NCBI GenBank assembly: GCA_964390495.1
Contig: CAYMIN010000015.1
Coordinates: 1 to 64,000, forward strand
From: UBA11051 sp964390495
GTDB lineage: Bacteria > Armatimonadota > Zipacnadia > Zipacnadales > UBA11051
Reading direction: 5' to 3'
DNA length: 64,000 nucleotides
Below are positions 34,794 through 43,331 of the stretch, in pieces. Made by a program: the position numbers and the translations under genes. The notes beneath the pieces were generated by a model. The model saw nothing but the letters and a program-made list of their open reading frames with translations. It did not search any database and was not told the origin of the DNA. Each line of letters opens with the position of its first letter. Within the stretch, counting starts at the first letter, position 1.

Positions 34794-36097
34794 GCAAGAT
34801 GTCACGGATTACACTTAGGTGGGCGTCAAAGAAGGCGTGGCCGTGGGCCGGCACCATCGCGCTGCTGCTGGCAGCGGCCGGTGTGTGTGCCGGTGATATT
34901 GTCAGCGACATCGTGTCTTTAGCTCCCTCGCAGCCGCATAGCTACGAGCAGTTCGTGGCGGCGGTCGAGGAGCTGGCGACCTCGCCGCGCATTACCGCCG
35001 AGACCATCGGCTATAGCCACAAAGGCCGTGCCGTGGTGCTGGTGGCCGTGCACGCGCCCAAGCATGCCGGCCTCAGCTCCGCCGAGGGCCCGCCGTGCCT
35101 GTTTATCGTCGCCCGGCAGCATGGCACTGAGTGCTCGGGAACTGAGGCGGCCCTGGCACTTGCACGGTACTTCGCCACCACCGATGATGAGACGAGCCGG
35201 CGCATACTGGAGCAACTGACCATCGTGGCCGTTGCGATGGCGAATCCCGACGGCGTGGCAGCATCCCGCCGACATAACGCGGCCAATATGGACCTGAACC
35301 GGGACTGGATCAGTCTCAGCCAGCCCGAAACCAGGGCGATTGCCGAGGCCGTCAGCCTTTGGCAACCTTTAGCGGCGATTGATATGCACGAGCTTCCCGC
35401 CGGTTCCGACAAGCCCGCCTATGCCCAGAGCTTCGTCGAGACCATCGGCCATGATGACCGGATCGCTACTTGGCTCAGCGACGACTGCCGCACCTGCAGC
35501 CTGAGGATCGCCGATTGGATGAAAATGTACAGCCTACCGGCGAGTTTCTATTATGATGACAGCAGCGATTCGTGCAAGCTATGTCACCGCTACTTCGGCC
35601 TGGTGCGGGGCATTCCCGCGTACCTGTTCGAGGCCAAGACCGGCTCGGAACATCCGCTCGAACAACGCATCGCCTTCCACGTACTGGGCGCTCTGGTAGT
35701 GGGCAATTACCTCATTCACACCTACTACGGCAAGCAACCCGGCGAACGCGGTGCCGTGGTAGAGGAGCCAACGGCCGGCCAGGAGCAGCCGAGTCAGGCA
35801 GCAGAACTGAGCCAACCTGCGTTCAAGCTGGAGATCGCCGGGCCGACGGAAGGTGCGGTGGTCAGCGGCGTAGTGCCGGTTACCGTCCAGGTCGAAGGCG
35901 AGGGCTTCTCATACGTGACCTTCCTCATTGACGGGGTACTCAAGGCGATGACCACTTGCGTGCCCTATACCTATCCGCTGAATGCCGAGGACTACGGCAA
36001 CGGGGAACACCATATCGAGGTGACGCTCTGTAATGCCACAGGGCACCCGCTTCTCAGCGAGCATCGCACGATCACCATCAACAACAATGGCGGTTAG
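34787..36097 (+). CDS. Secreted M14-type zinc carboxypeptidase with C-terminal Ig-like domain
   Basis: 436 residues; the ATG at 34799 is an alternative start with GTAGG upstream. Signal peptide to about residue 35 (VCAG). M14 fold ~50-335: zinc ligands in RQHGTE and IDMHELP, the substrate-binding arginine in NRDW, and the general-base glutamate in LFEAKTG. C-terminal beta-sandwich ~365-436 (VVSGVVPVTVQVEG...FLIDG), typical of Big/Ig-like modules. Cleaves C-terminal residues from peptides or peptidoglycan outside the cytoplasm. Confidence 0.87.
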   Translation: MVGKMSRITLRWASKKAWPWAGTIALLLAAAGVCAGDIVSDIVSLAPSQPHSYEQFVAAVEELATSPRITAETIGYSHKGRAVVLVAVHAPKHAGLSSAEGPPCLFIVARQHGTECSGTEAALALARYFATTDDETSRRILEQLTIVAVAMANPDGVAASRRHNAANMDLNRDWISLSQPETRAIAEAVSLWQPLAAIDMHELPAGSDKPAYAQSFVETIGHDDRIATWLSDDCRTCSLRIADWMKMYSLPASFYYDDSSDSCKLCHRYFGLVRGIPAYLFEAKTGSEHPLEQRIAFHVLGALVVGNYLIHTYYGKQPGERGAVVEEPTAGQEQPSQAAELSQPAFKLEIAGPTEGAVVSGVVPVTVQVEGEGFSYVTFLIDGVLKAMTTCVPYTYPLNAEDYGNGEHHIEVTLCNATGHPLLSEHRTITINNNGG

Positions 36098-36119
36098 GGC
36101 CGCCGAGGACGGAGAATTG

Positions 36120-36515
36120 ATGAAGCGGGCCTGGACGCTGGCGGGCGCTTATGCGTGTGCCATCCTGACGTTTACCTCACTGCCCACTGAGGTGCTGGCA
36201 TACATAAGGGGGCTTAGCTTTCCCGACGTTTTCGCTCATACTGGCCTGTATGTGCCGCTGGGGGTCCTGGTGTTCCGCGCTCTGTCTGTAACCTATCCAC
36301 GGCGATCGCTGACTTGTTGTTGGTTGTACAGCTTGCTGTTGTGTGGCGGATTTGCCGCACTTGACGAGGTCCACCAGATCTTCATCCGAGGGCGCTGGTG
36401 CGACATCCGCGACTGGCTGGCGGACATGGTCGGGATCTTGGCCGGCACCGTCGTGATTATACTGTACAGCATGGCCAGAGGCGACCGCCCGCCGGCACCG
36501 CGCGCCGACGGATGA
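36120..36515 (+). CDS. VanZ-like membrane protein
   Basis: 131 residues, four hydrophobic segments. VanZ-family signature DEVHQIFIRGRWCDIRDWLADMVG at ~81-104. ATG with GGAG 7 nt upstream, 22 nt after the peptidase gene. Named for teicoplanin resistance, but in most genomes it is a small membrane protein of unknown role. No glycopeptide-resistance genes are nearby. Confidence 0.85.
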   Translation: MKRAWTLAGAYACAILTFTSLPTEVLAYIRGLSFPDVFAHTGLYVPLGVLVFRALSVTYPRRSLTCCWLYSLLLCGGFAALDEVHQIFIRGRWCDIRDWLADMVGILAGTVVIILYSMARGDRPPAPRADG

Positions 36516-36572
36516 GCCGCAACTCCGGTATCTGGCAGGCATCGTCAACTCAAGCTCGCGGAGGTCACTAGC

Positions 36573-38117
36573 GTGTCACCACACCATAGGCATTATCCCC
36601 ACGACTCCCGCCGCACAGTCCTTGCGGGCCTAGTGGTTTGCGCGTTGGCGGTAACGCTGGCGCTCTCCTGCAGCCCGCCGGTGCGGGAATCGGTGCGGCC
36701 CAGCAGGGACACACAACTGCGCACCCTCGAAGACAGTTTCGTCACGATAGCGGAGCAGACGCTGCCGGCTGTGGTGAGTATATTCTGCGAGATAGCAGCG
36801 CCACCGGCTGGAATTGACCGCAAGCAACTGTACGAGTGGTTCAAGAAATACGAGTTCCCGATGCCTCCGGAACTGCGGCAGTATGAAGATGAAGGAACCG
36901 AAGGGCCGCAGGGCATGAGCATGGGGTCCGGCTGGATCTACAGGTCTGACGGCTTCATTGTCACCAACGCCCACGTAGTGCGCAATGCCGGAGCTATCCG
37001 GGTACAGCTCAATGACCGCGAAGACGATGACCGGTACTACCCGGCGAAGCTCTGGGGCACCGACCCCAAGAGTGAACTGGCTGTCATCAAGATCGAGGCC
37101 GACCGCAAGCTGCCGGTGCTGAAGCTGGGCGCTTCGGGGAATCTGCAGGTAGGCTCGTGGGTGATGGCGGTCGGCAGTCCCTTCGCCCTGCACCAGACGG
37201 TCACCGCCGGCATCGTCAGTGCCAAGGGACGGCCCCTCCACGGCCAGTCGCAGTACATCACCATCGGCGATGTGATCCAGACCGACGCCTCCATCAACAT
37301 CGGCAACAGCGGCGGGCCGCTGGTGAATCTTGACGGTCAGGTGGTCGGTGTCAACGTCGCGATTGCCTCACCCGCAGGCCGGGCCCTGCCGGTGAGCGTG
37401 GGCATCGGCTTCGCCATCCCCGCTGATACCGCGGCTTACGTGGTGCCGCAGCTTATCGCGCAGCGGAAGGTGCCGCGCGGCTGGCTGGGCGTGGGCATTG
37501 ACGATCTCAGCCCGAACATGCGCGACTTCTACCAGGCTCCCGGCGGCGGAGCGCTGGTCACCAGGATACTGCCGGATACGCCCGCTGCCGGCTCCGCTCT
37601 GCGTGTGGATGATGTTATAACCGCAGTTGACGAGCAGCAAGTCAACTCAACCTGGGAGCTGCAGAAAGCTATCTCCCGCCATCCGCCGGCAGCGCAGATC
37701 AAGCTCCGCATAGTCCGGGACGGCAAAGACCAAGAGCTGTCTGTCAAGCTAGGCGCGATGCCCGCCAAGTACACAGGCCTCGACGAGCAGAAGCCCGCCG
37801 CAGGCCCCAGGAAGAAAGCCGGCCTGGGCCTGGAGGTTAGAGCCATAGACGACAAACTGAAGAAGGAGTTTGAGCTCAAGCGCGACCAGGGCGTGGCCGT
37901 GGTCGAGGTTAAGGGCAACTCGCCCGCCCGGGGCAAGGTCAGGCCCGGGGATGTCATCGTGAAGGTCAATCGCGATGAGGTGCAGACCTTGGGCGAATAC
38001 AAGCAAGCGATTGGTGCCGCCCAACATGCCGGCCGCGACTACCTGCTGCTACGCCTCGAGCGGGTGCTCGAGGAGGGCGAAACCACTATGATCACCGCCG
38101 ACATCAGCTTGAAGTGA
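36573..38117 (+). CDS. HtrA/DegP-like serine protease with two PDZ domains and a variant triad
   Basis: 514 residues. GTG start, GGAGG 7 nt upstream. Membrane-directed signal ending LALSC, possibly a lipoprotein. Trypsin-like domain ~65-290: His134 (NAHVV) and Ser246 (GNSGGP) are in place, but the aspartate expected in S-D-[IL]-A is glutamate (Glu168, SELAV). Two PDZ domains follow, ~300-390 and ~415-510. Degrades or refolds misfolded envelope proteins. The Glu at the triad position is unusual and could slow catalysis; the spacing of the three residues otherwise matches DegP. Confidence 0.92.
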   Translation: MSPHHRHYPHDSRRTVLAGLVVCALAVTLALSCSPPVRESVRPSRDTQLRTLEDSFVTIAEQTLPAVVSIFCEIAAPPAGIDRKQLYEWFKKYEFPMPPELRQYEDEGTEGPQGMSMGSGWIYRSDGFIVTNAHVVRNAGAIRVQLNDREDDDRYYPAKLWGTDPKSELAVIKIEADRKLPVLKLGASGNLQVGSWVMAVGSPFALHQTVTAGIVSAKGRPLHGQSQYITIGDVIQTDASINIGNSGGPLVNLDGQVVGVNVAIASPAGRALPVSVGIGFAIPADTAAYVVPQLIAQRKVPRGWLGVGIDDLSPNMRDFYQAPGGGALVTRILPDTPAAGSALRVDDVITAVDEQQVNSTWELQKAISRHPPAAQIKLRIVRDGKDQELSVKLGAMPAKYTGLDEQKPAAGPRKKAGLGLEVRAIDDKLKKEFELKRDQGVAVVEVKGNSPARGKVRPGDVIVKVNRDEVQTLGEYKQAIGAAQHAGRDYLLLRLERVLEEGETTMITADISLK

Positions 38118-38156
38118 CAGCGCGCCCGCGATCTGGCCAATGAGGGGAGAAGCACC

Positions 38157-38738
38157 GTGGAGTTTGATAACCCCAGCCGCCTTGATATCATCAAGGATAG
38201 GCTCTTACATCATGGCCTCGTCAGTAGCCTCTACGGGAGGTACGCCGATAGCCTCGGCCTACGGGGCGATGAGCAGGTGCTGGACTTCGGGTCCGGCTCA
38301 GGAGCCTTGAGCCGCCACCTTGCCCGGCGACTGCTCGCCGGCGGCGGTCAAGTGACCTGTCTCGACAGCTCCTCGGCCTGGAGCGATGTCGCCAGGAGAC
38401 GGCTGCAGCGCTTCCCCAATGTCCACTTCGCAGTCGGTGAGATAACCGAGCTCGCCCTCGACCCCGACGGGTTTGATGTGATCGTCATTCACCTGGTGCT
38501 CCATGAGATCAAGCCTGAGACAAGGCCGGAAACGGTAAAGGCACTGTACCGCAATCTGAAGAAAACCGGCACCCTTTTCGTCCGCGAACCGACGAAAGAG
38601 GGCCACGGAATACCAGCGGCGCAGGTTCGCCAACTGATGCACACCGCCGGCCTCACAGAAATTGATTTTAGCGAAGCGAGGTCGCTGTTGTTGCCGCCGA
38701 TGTACGCTGGCGTATTCCGCAAGGCCTCTTCAGCTTGA
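38157..38738 (+). CDS. Class I SAM-dependent methyltransferase
   Basis: 193 residues. GTG start with AGGGGAG upstream, 39 nt after the HtrA gene. Motif I LDFGSGSGALSRHL, acidic ribose-binding CLDSS, motif II FDVIVIHLVLHEI. Resembles small Methyltransf_25/ubiE-type enzymes. The substrate is not evident. Last gene of the plus-strand run that starts at 32305. Confidence 0.83.
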   Translation: MEFDNPSRLDIIKDRLLHHGLVSSLYGRYADSLGLRGDEQVLDFGSGSGALSRHLARRLLAGGGQVTCLDSSSAWSDVARRRLQRFPNVHFAVGEITELALDPDGFDVIVIHLVLHEIKPETRPETVKALYRNLKKTGTLFVREPTKEGHGIPAAQVRQLMHTAGLTEIDFSEARSLLLPPMYAGVFRKASSA

Positions 38739-38757
38739 GCCATTTGTCAACGCGTAG

Positions 38758-38777
38758 GCCGGGCTTTCCAGCCCGGC
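38758..38777. repeat. 8-bp hairpin between convergent genes
   Basis: GCCGGGCT, TTCC, AGCCCGGC: a perfect stem 20 nt after the methyltransferase stop. Probably the plus-strand transcription end or a transcript-protecting hairpin. No T-run. Confidence 0.45.
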
Positions 38778-38789
38778 ATGATATGCAAC

Positions 38790-38815
38790 AAGCCGGCCCC
38801 GTAAGGGACCGACTT
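38790..38815 (-). terminator. Terminator-like hairpin downstream of tpiA
   Basis: AAGCCGGCCCC, GTAA, GGGACCGACTT. On the minus strand it is an 11-bp stem with two G-U pairs, 45 nt after the tpiA stop. A strong T-run is lacking. Confidence 0.45.
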
Positions 38816-38859
38816 GATGTTCACAGTGTGCGGTTGTGTGTCCTGCCTTCAGGCCCTGC

Positions 38860-39666
38860 CTAGCCTCGGCCTGCCACCTCGATGAGCGTGCAGAAGGAGT
38901 CGGCCTTCAGCGAAGCGCCGCCGACTAGGCCGCCGTCAATCTCCGGCTGCGCCATCAAACCCTCGACATTGTCCGGCTTGACACTGCCGCCGTAGAGAAT
39001 GCGCATGGCCTCGGCGATCTCCCGGCCGGCGACCTCGGCTGCCACCGCACGGATCAGGCCGCAGACCCGGTTGGCTTCGTCAGCGTCACAGACCTCGCCG
39101 GTGCCGATGGCCCAGACCGGCTCGTAGGCGATAGTAACGCCGGTCAATTGGTCCTTGCTGCAGCCGTCGAGCATGGCCCTGACCTGATCGCTGACGATAG
39201 CGTCGGTCATCCCCTGCTCGCGCTCGGAGAGCAGCTCCCCACAACAGACGATGGGCTTCAGGCCGGCATCCACGGCGGCCTTGAGCTTGCGGTTGACGGT
39301 AGCGTCATTGTCACCGAAGACTGCCCGCAGCTCTTTGGTGAAGTCCTCATCAGTAGCGCCAAAGCGGCCGCGGCGCTCGGAGTGGCCGATGATGACGTAC
39401 TCGCAGCCGCAGGCAAGCAGCATATCGGCGGCTATCTCGCCGGTGAAGGCGCCCTCGGGCTCCCAGAAGAAGTTCTGGCCTCCCAGCGCGATGGGAGTGT
39501 CTTTGATCACCTCATTGACCGCGCTCAGGGCGGTAAAGGGCGGGCAAATGATGACTTCGCAGCCGGATAGGCTGGCACTGCCCGCGACGATGCCTTGTGC
39601 CAACTCAATGGCCGCCGGGTTGTCACAGTTCATCTTCCAGTTTCCGGCCATAATTGGTATTCGCAT
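38860..39666 (-). CDS. tpiA: Triose-phosphate isomerase
   Basis: 268 residues, slightly longer than the usual ~250. Interconverts dihydroxyacetone phosphate and glyceraldehyde 3-phosphate in glycolysis and gluconeogenesis. Catalytic lysine in GNWKMN, histidine in GHSERR, glutamate in AYEPVWAIGTG, and the phosphate loop YGGSVKPDN. GGAGGAAG precedes the ATG. Not next to gapA/pgk in this window. Confidence 0.97.
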   Translation of the reverse strand: MRIPIMAGNWKMNCDNPAAIELAQGIVAGSASLSGCEVIICPPFTALSAVNEVIKDTPIALGGQNFFWEPEGAFTGEIAADMLLACGCEYVIIGHSERRGRFGATDEDFTKELRAVFGDNDATVNRKLKAAVDAGLKPIVCCGELLSEREQGMTDAIVSDQVRAMLDGCSKDQLTGVTIAYEPVWAIGTGEVCDADEANRVCGLIRAVAAEVAGREIAEAMRILYGGSVKPDNVEGLMAQPEIDGGLVGGASLKADSFCTLIEVAGRG

Positions 39667-39738
39667 AGTCTTCCTCCAATTGGGGTACTTGTTCGTGATT
39701 TTGGGGCCGCTGACTACATGGGGAGCGGATACTAATGG

Positions 39739-40308
39739 CTAGAGCTTGCGTCTGCCTCGAGAAAAGAGGATCACGCCGAGCAACAAGACCAGGCCGACGA
39801 AGAGCAGAATGTTGGGCCCCGGATGTCCGGGCAGGTCCAGTTCGGTGGTGCCGTACCAGATAGCCCCCGCTCCCAGGGCACAGACTGCAGCCAGGACCGT
39901 GACCCAGACGAAGACCCACTGGAAGAGGTTGGTGGCCCGCTCCCAGTCGAAGGGCCCGGCACTGCGCTCCGTCACATCGGCGGTCTCGTCAATGCGGCTG
40001 GCAAAGTGGTTGGTGAGGTCCTCCAGCACGCGGTCCAATTCTCCCTCCAACTCGCCCTGGCGGATCATGGTGATAAAAAACGGCGAAAAGCACGTGGGAT
40101 AGCGGCTGAAGGCGGTGGCTAGGCTGCGGCCCATCTCCACATCTTCGCGGACACTGTCTATTATCTCGCGCATTAGCGCGTTGTTGGATTGCTCCTTGAG
40201 GGCGTCGAAAATATCGAGGATATTGATCTGGGCGTGCATCAGGCTGGAAAACTGCCGGCAGAAAGCTGCCAGTTCGCTGTTGGTCAGCCCGGGGTCCTGT
40301 GTGGTCAC
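39739..40308 (-). CDS. Half-length GspF/PilC-like protein
   Basis: 189 residues from a GTG with GGGAGG 8 nt upstream; the long upstream extension of the frame is rejected because a strong promoter lies in it. Residues 10-125 form one T2SSF domain (FCRQFSSLMHAQINILDIFDAL, then FFITMIRQGELEGELDRVLEDL), where full-length GspF/PilC has two. Two hydrophobic helices follow (~140-165 and ~167-183). Probably an inner-membrane platform subunit or a regulator partnering the divergently encoded ATPase. It is not simply a truncated pseudogene, since it has its own start and a full C-terminus. Confidence 0.75.
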   Translation of the reverse strand: MTTQDPGLTNSELAAFCRQFSSLMHAQINILDIFDALKEQSNNALMREIIDSVREDVEMGRSLATAFSRYPTCFSPFFITMIRQGELEGELDRVLEDLTNHFASRIDETADVTERSAGPFDWERATNLFQWVFVWVTVLAAVCALGAGAIWYGTTELDLPGHPGPNILLFVGLVLLLGVILFSRGRRKL

Positions 40309-40444
40309 TGCAGATACCTCCCGAGGTCCAAGCAATCGAGAAACAGCAAGGTATTGTAGGCCAGACGGCGAATATTGCTTCAGAACAGGCCTGCATGCTG
40401 TCGAGGCCGGTAAGCAGAAAATCAGGCGGCGGGCTCGTGTACCG

Positions 40445-40473
40445 AGTATAGCAAAGCCGGTCAGAGCAGTCAA
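40445..40473 (-). promoter_or_regulatory. Promoter of the half-length GspF gene
   Basis: Minus strand TTGACT (40468-40473), 17 nt, TATACT (40445-40450). Close to the sigma-70 consensus. It predicts a ~130-nt leader before the GTG at 40308. Confidence 0.65.
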
Positions 40474-40568
40474 CGACAAGGTGGGAGACAAGGCCGGAAG
40501 CGCGCGGCGGGAATGGTCTCGAGGCGATTGGGTCTCCCTCACAGATGACTAGTGAGAGGTGTTTGGAT

Positions 40569-42398
40569 ATGGCTACATCGGATGACGAACAATTAGCAAG
40601 CGCGCTAGTCTCGATGGGAGTTATCACTGCGCTCGAACTCCAACAGGCCCGCGAAATGCAGCAATCCGAGGGCAAGAACCTGGTGCAGGCGCTGCTCGGC
40701 AGCGGCTTGGTTTCAGCTCACGACATCGCGCGGGCGACTGAGGCGATGGCCGACGCTGAGCCACAAGCGCCGGAACCACAAGCCTCCGATACCAGCGAAG
40801 CGTTCGAAGCTACCGCGACAGTTGACCAACAAGCTAGCGAACCGGCTCCCGGGCCGCCGCGCAAGCGCCGCAAAGGCCAAGCCTCGCTCGATGACTACGA
40901 GATTGACCCGCTAGCACTCCAGGACGTGCCGCGCTCCGTCGCTCAGCAGTACATTCTGCTGCCGCTTCAGGTTAGCCAGGACCGTATCCTGGTAGCTATG
41001 GCCGATGCCACCGACGTGTTTGCCATGGACGAGGTCCGCAGCCGCACCGGCAAACGTGTCGAGCCGATTGAGGTGGACGCCGAGGAGCTTAAGCACGCCA
41101 TCGAGCAATTCTACTCGACGCACGCCCGCTCCAAGGTCAAGATGGCCGACACCCAGGACTTGGCCGCCGCCGTCGGAACCGCCGGCGTCGAGGGCGTGGA
41201 TGATACCCTGGCCGAGATGCTGGACCAGGCTCCTGTGGTCCGAATCGTGCAGGAGATCATCAAAGATTCGGTGCGGCTGGGCGCGTCCGATATCCACATC
41301 GAACCTCGCGGCGAGCATGTGACCGTGCGCTACCGCCTCGACGGCCAGCTCAACGTCATTACCGAGCTGCCCACAGATATGCACCGCTACGTGCTTTCTC
41401 GGATCAAGATCCTGGCCGGTGAGGACATCGCCGAAACGCGCAAGCCCCAGGATGGGCGCTTCGCCACCGTGGTGGACGACCGGCCGATTGACCTGCGTGT
41501 CTCGACGCTGCCGACCTACTGGGGTGAGAAGGCGGTGCTGCGTATTCTCGACAAGAGCCGCACCCTGGTGTCACTCAACCAGCTCGGCTTCCGGCCTGAT
41601 ACGCAGAAGGAATTTGACATGCTCATAGCGCGGAAACAGGGGATGATCCTGGTCACCGGTCCCACCGGCAGCGGCAAGACGACCACGCTCTACGCCTCCC
41701 TGCACCAGCTCAATGATGACACCAAGAACATCACCACGGTCGAGGAGCCGGTCGAGTATGAGGTCGAGGGGCTGAACCAGGTCGCGGTGAACGAGGCCGT
41801 GGACCTGACCTTCGCCACCGCCCTGCGCAGCATCCTGCGCCAGGACCCGGATGTCATCCTGATCGGCGAGATCCGGGATCTGGACACCGCGCAGATGGCT
41901 TTCCGGGCGTCGCTGACCGGCCACCTGGTGCTCTCGACGCTGCATACCAATGACGCGCCCTCGGCGGCCACGCGTCTGGTGGACATCGGCATTCCGCCCT
42001 ACATCACCGCCTCCTCGCTCATCGGCGTATTGGCCCAGCGGCTGGTGCGGCGGCTTTGCAAACGCTGTAGCGAGGCCTGTGATCCGACCGAGGCGGAACT
42101 GGACGCGCTCCAGCTCAGCAAGGAGCAAGCTGCCAAGATCCAATTCCATCGCGCCCGCGGCTGCCAGCACTGCCGCAATACCGGCTACTCGGGGCGGATC
42201 GCGCTATACGAGCTGATGGCGATGACGCCTGAGATCCGCGAGGCGATCACCGCCGGCACTAATGCTGCCGAGCTTCGCCAGATCGCGATCAAGACGGGGA
42301 TGCGGACGCTGAAGTACGACGGGCTGGCGAAGATCCACAACGGCATCACCAGCGCGCACGAGGTCGCCGGCGTCATGTTCGCCGGAGATGAGGTATAA
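40569..42398 (+). CDS. GspE/PilB-family secretion or pilus assembly ATPase
   Basis: 609 residues from the ATG at 40569 (AGAGG upstream); an ATG 24 nt earlier is also possible. N-terminal MshEN-type domain (~8-55 and ~110-185) split by a Pro/Ala-rich linker. ATPase core ~215-590: Asp boxes DIHIEP and RIKILAGEDIAE, Walker A GPTGSGKTT, Walker B ILIGEIRD, His box TLHTNDA, and a tetracysteine zinc site CKRC...CQHC. Powers a type II secretion or type IV pilus-like machine. Only a half-size GspF is nearby; pilins and secretin are outside this window. Confidence 0.95.
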   Translation: MATSDDEQLASALVSMGVITALELQQAREMQQSEGKNLVQALLGSGLVSAHDIARATEAMADAEPQAPEPQASDTSEAFEATATVDQQASEPAPGPPRKRRKGQASLDDYEIDPLALQDVPRSVAQQYILLPLQVSQDRILVAMADATDVFAMDEVRSRTGKRVEPIEVDAEELKHAIEQFYSTHARSKVKMADTQDLAAAVGTAGVEGVDDTLAEMLDQAPVVRIVQEIIKDSVRLGASDIHIEPRGEHVTVRYRLDGQLNVITELPTDMHRYVLSRIKILAGEDIAETRKPQDGRFATVVDDRPIDLRVSTLPTYWGEKAVLRILDKSRTLVSLNQLGFRPDTQKEFDMLIARKQGMILVTGPTGSGKTTTLYASLHQLNDDTKNITTVEEPVEYEVEGLNQVAVNEAVDLTFATALRSILRQDPDVILIGEIRDLDTAQMAFRASLTGHLVLSTLHTNDAPSAATRLVDIGIPPYITASSLIGVLAQRLVRRLCKRCSEACDPTEAELDALQLSKEQAAKIQFHRARGCQHCRNTGYSGRIALYELMAMTPEIREAITAGTNAAELRQIAIKTGMRTLKYDGLAKIHNGITSAHEVAGVMFAGDEV

Positions 42399-42450
42399 CT
42401 GAGGCGGCGGTCTGGAAAGCCCGCCTCACGCGTCTAGTGGCCTGTTCAGC

Positions 42451-43212
42451 TCAGGACGCAGCCTCCAGGGCGTCGAGGGCTTCGTCGGAAATCTCGAAGT
42501 TGGAGTGGACCTGCTGCACGTCCTCGTGATCGTTCAGGCCGTCCAGTAGCCTGATGACCTTGGGGGCGTCTTGGTCGGAGACCGGATTGGTGGCAGTGGG
42601 TATCATCGTCACCTCGGCGCGCTCGGTCGGCATCCCGGTCTCCCTCAGCGCACCATATACCGCACTGAACTGCTTGGGGTCGGTGTGGACCTCGATGGTG
42701 TTTTCTTCCTCGTCCTCCACTACGTCTTCGGCGCCGGCTTCGACGGCGATCATGAACACCTCGTCAAAGTCTGCCTGGTCGCGGGGCACCACGATGACGC
42801 CCTTGCTCTCAAACATCCACTGGACGCAGCCGGCCACCCCCAGATTGCCGCCGTGGTCCTTGAAGATATTGCGAATCTCGGCCACGGTGCGCTGGCTATT
42901 GTCGGTGAGTACACTCACCATCAACGCGACGCCGGCCGGGCCGTAGCCCTCATACAATCCCGACTCGTACGTGACGCCCTCGAGGTCGCCGGTGCCCATT
43001 TTGATGGCGCGCTCGATGTTGTCCTTGGGCATTTCGGCCTCTTTGGCCTTGTCTATGTACGTGCGCAGGGTGGGGTTCATATCCGGGTCGCCGCCGCCCT
43101 CGCGGGCCGCCACGCTAATCATGCGCGAGAGCTTGCTGAAGGCGCTGGAGCGCTTCGCGTCCTGGCGGTTCTTGCGGTGGACCCGATTTGCCCATTTGGA
43201 GTGTCCAGCCAT
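42451..43212 (-). CDS. yebC: YebC/PmpR family protein
   Basis: 253 residues, full length. Starts MAGHSKWANRVHRKNRQDAKR, the family hallmark, and keeps GYGPAGVALMV and the acidic C-terminal domain. Family members act as transcription regulators; some (YebC2-type) have been linked to translation of proline-rich stretches, and sequence alone does not tell me which this is. GGAGG lies 11 nt before the ATG. Confidence 0.95.
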   Translation of the reverse strand: MAGHSKWANRVHRKNRQDAKRSSAFSKLSRMISVAAREGGGDPDMNPTLRTYIDKAKEAEMPKDNIERAIKMGTGDLEGVTYESGLYEGYGPAGVALMVSVLTDNSQRTVAEIRNIFKDHGGNLGVAGCVQWMFESKGVIVVPRDQADFDEVFMIAVEAGAEDVVEDEEENTIEVHTDPKQFSAVYGALRETGMPTERAEVTMIPTATNPVSDQDAPKVIRLLDGLNDHEDVQQVHSNFEISDEALDALEAAS

Positions 43213-43253
43213 GTCTATCCAGTCCTCCGTGATATCTAGCTTTCCCGCCGTAT

Positions 43254-43282
43254 ATTATAGCCAGCCAGCCGCCGGCGTGCAA
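43254..43282 (-). promoter_or_regulatory. Promoter of yebC
   Basis: Minus strand TTGCAC (43277-43282), 17 nt, perfect TATAAT (43254-43259). The -35 matches that of the glycan operon promoter at 32214-32242. Predicted leader about 35 nt. Confidence 0.65.
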
Positions 43283-43331
43283 ATGGTGGCCGGCGGCTGA
43301 CGTGGCTTATTGAGATTGTCCTTGAGACGGC

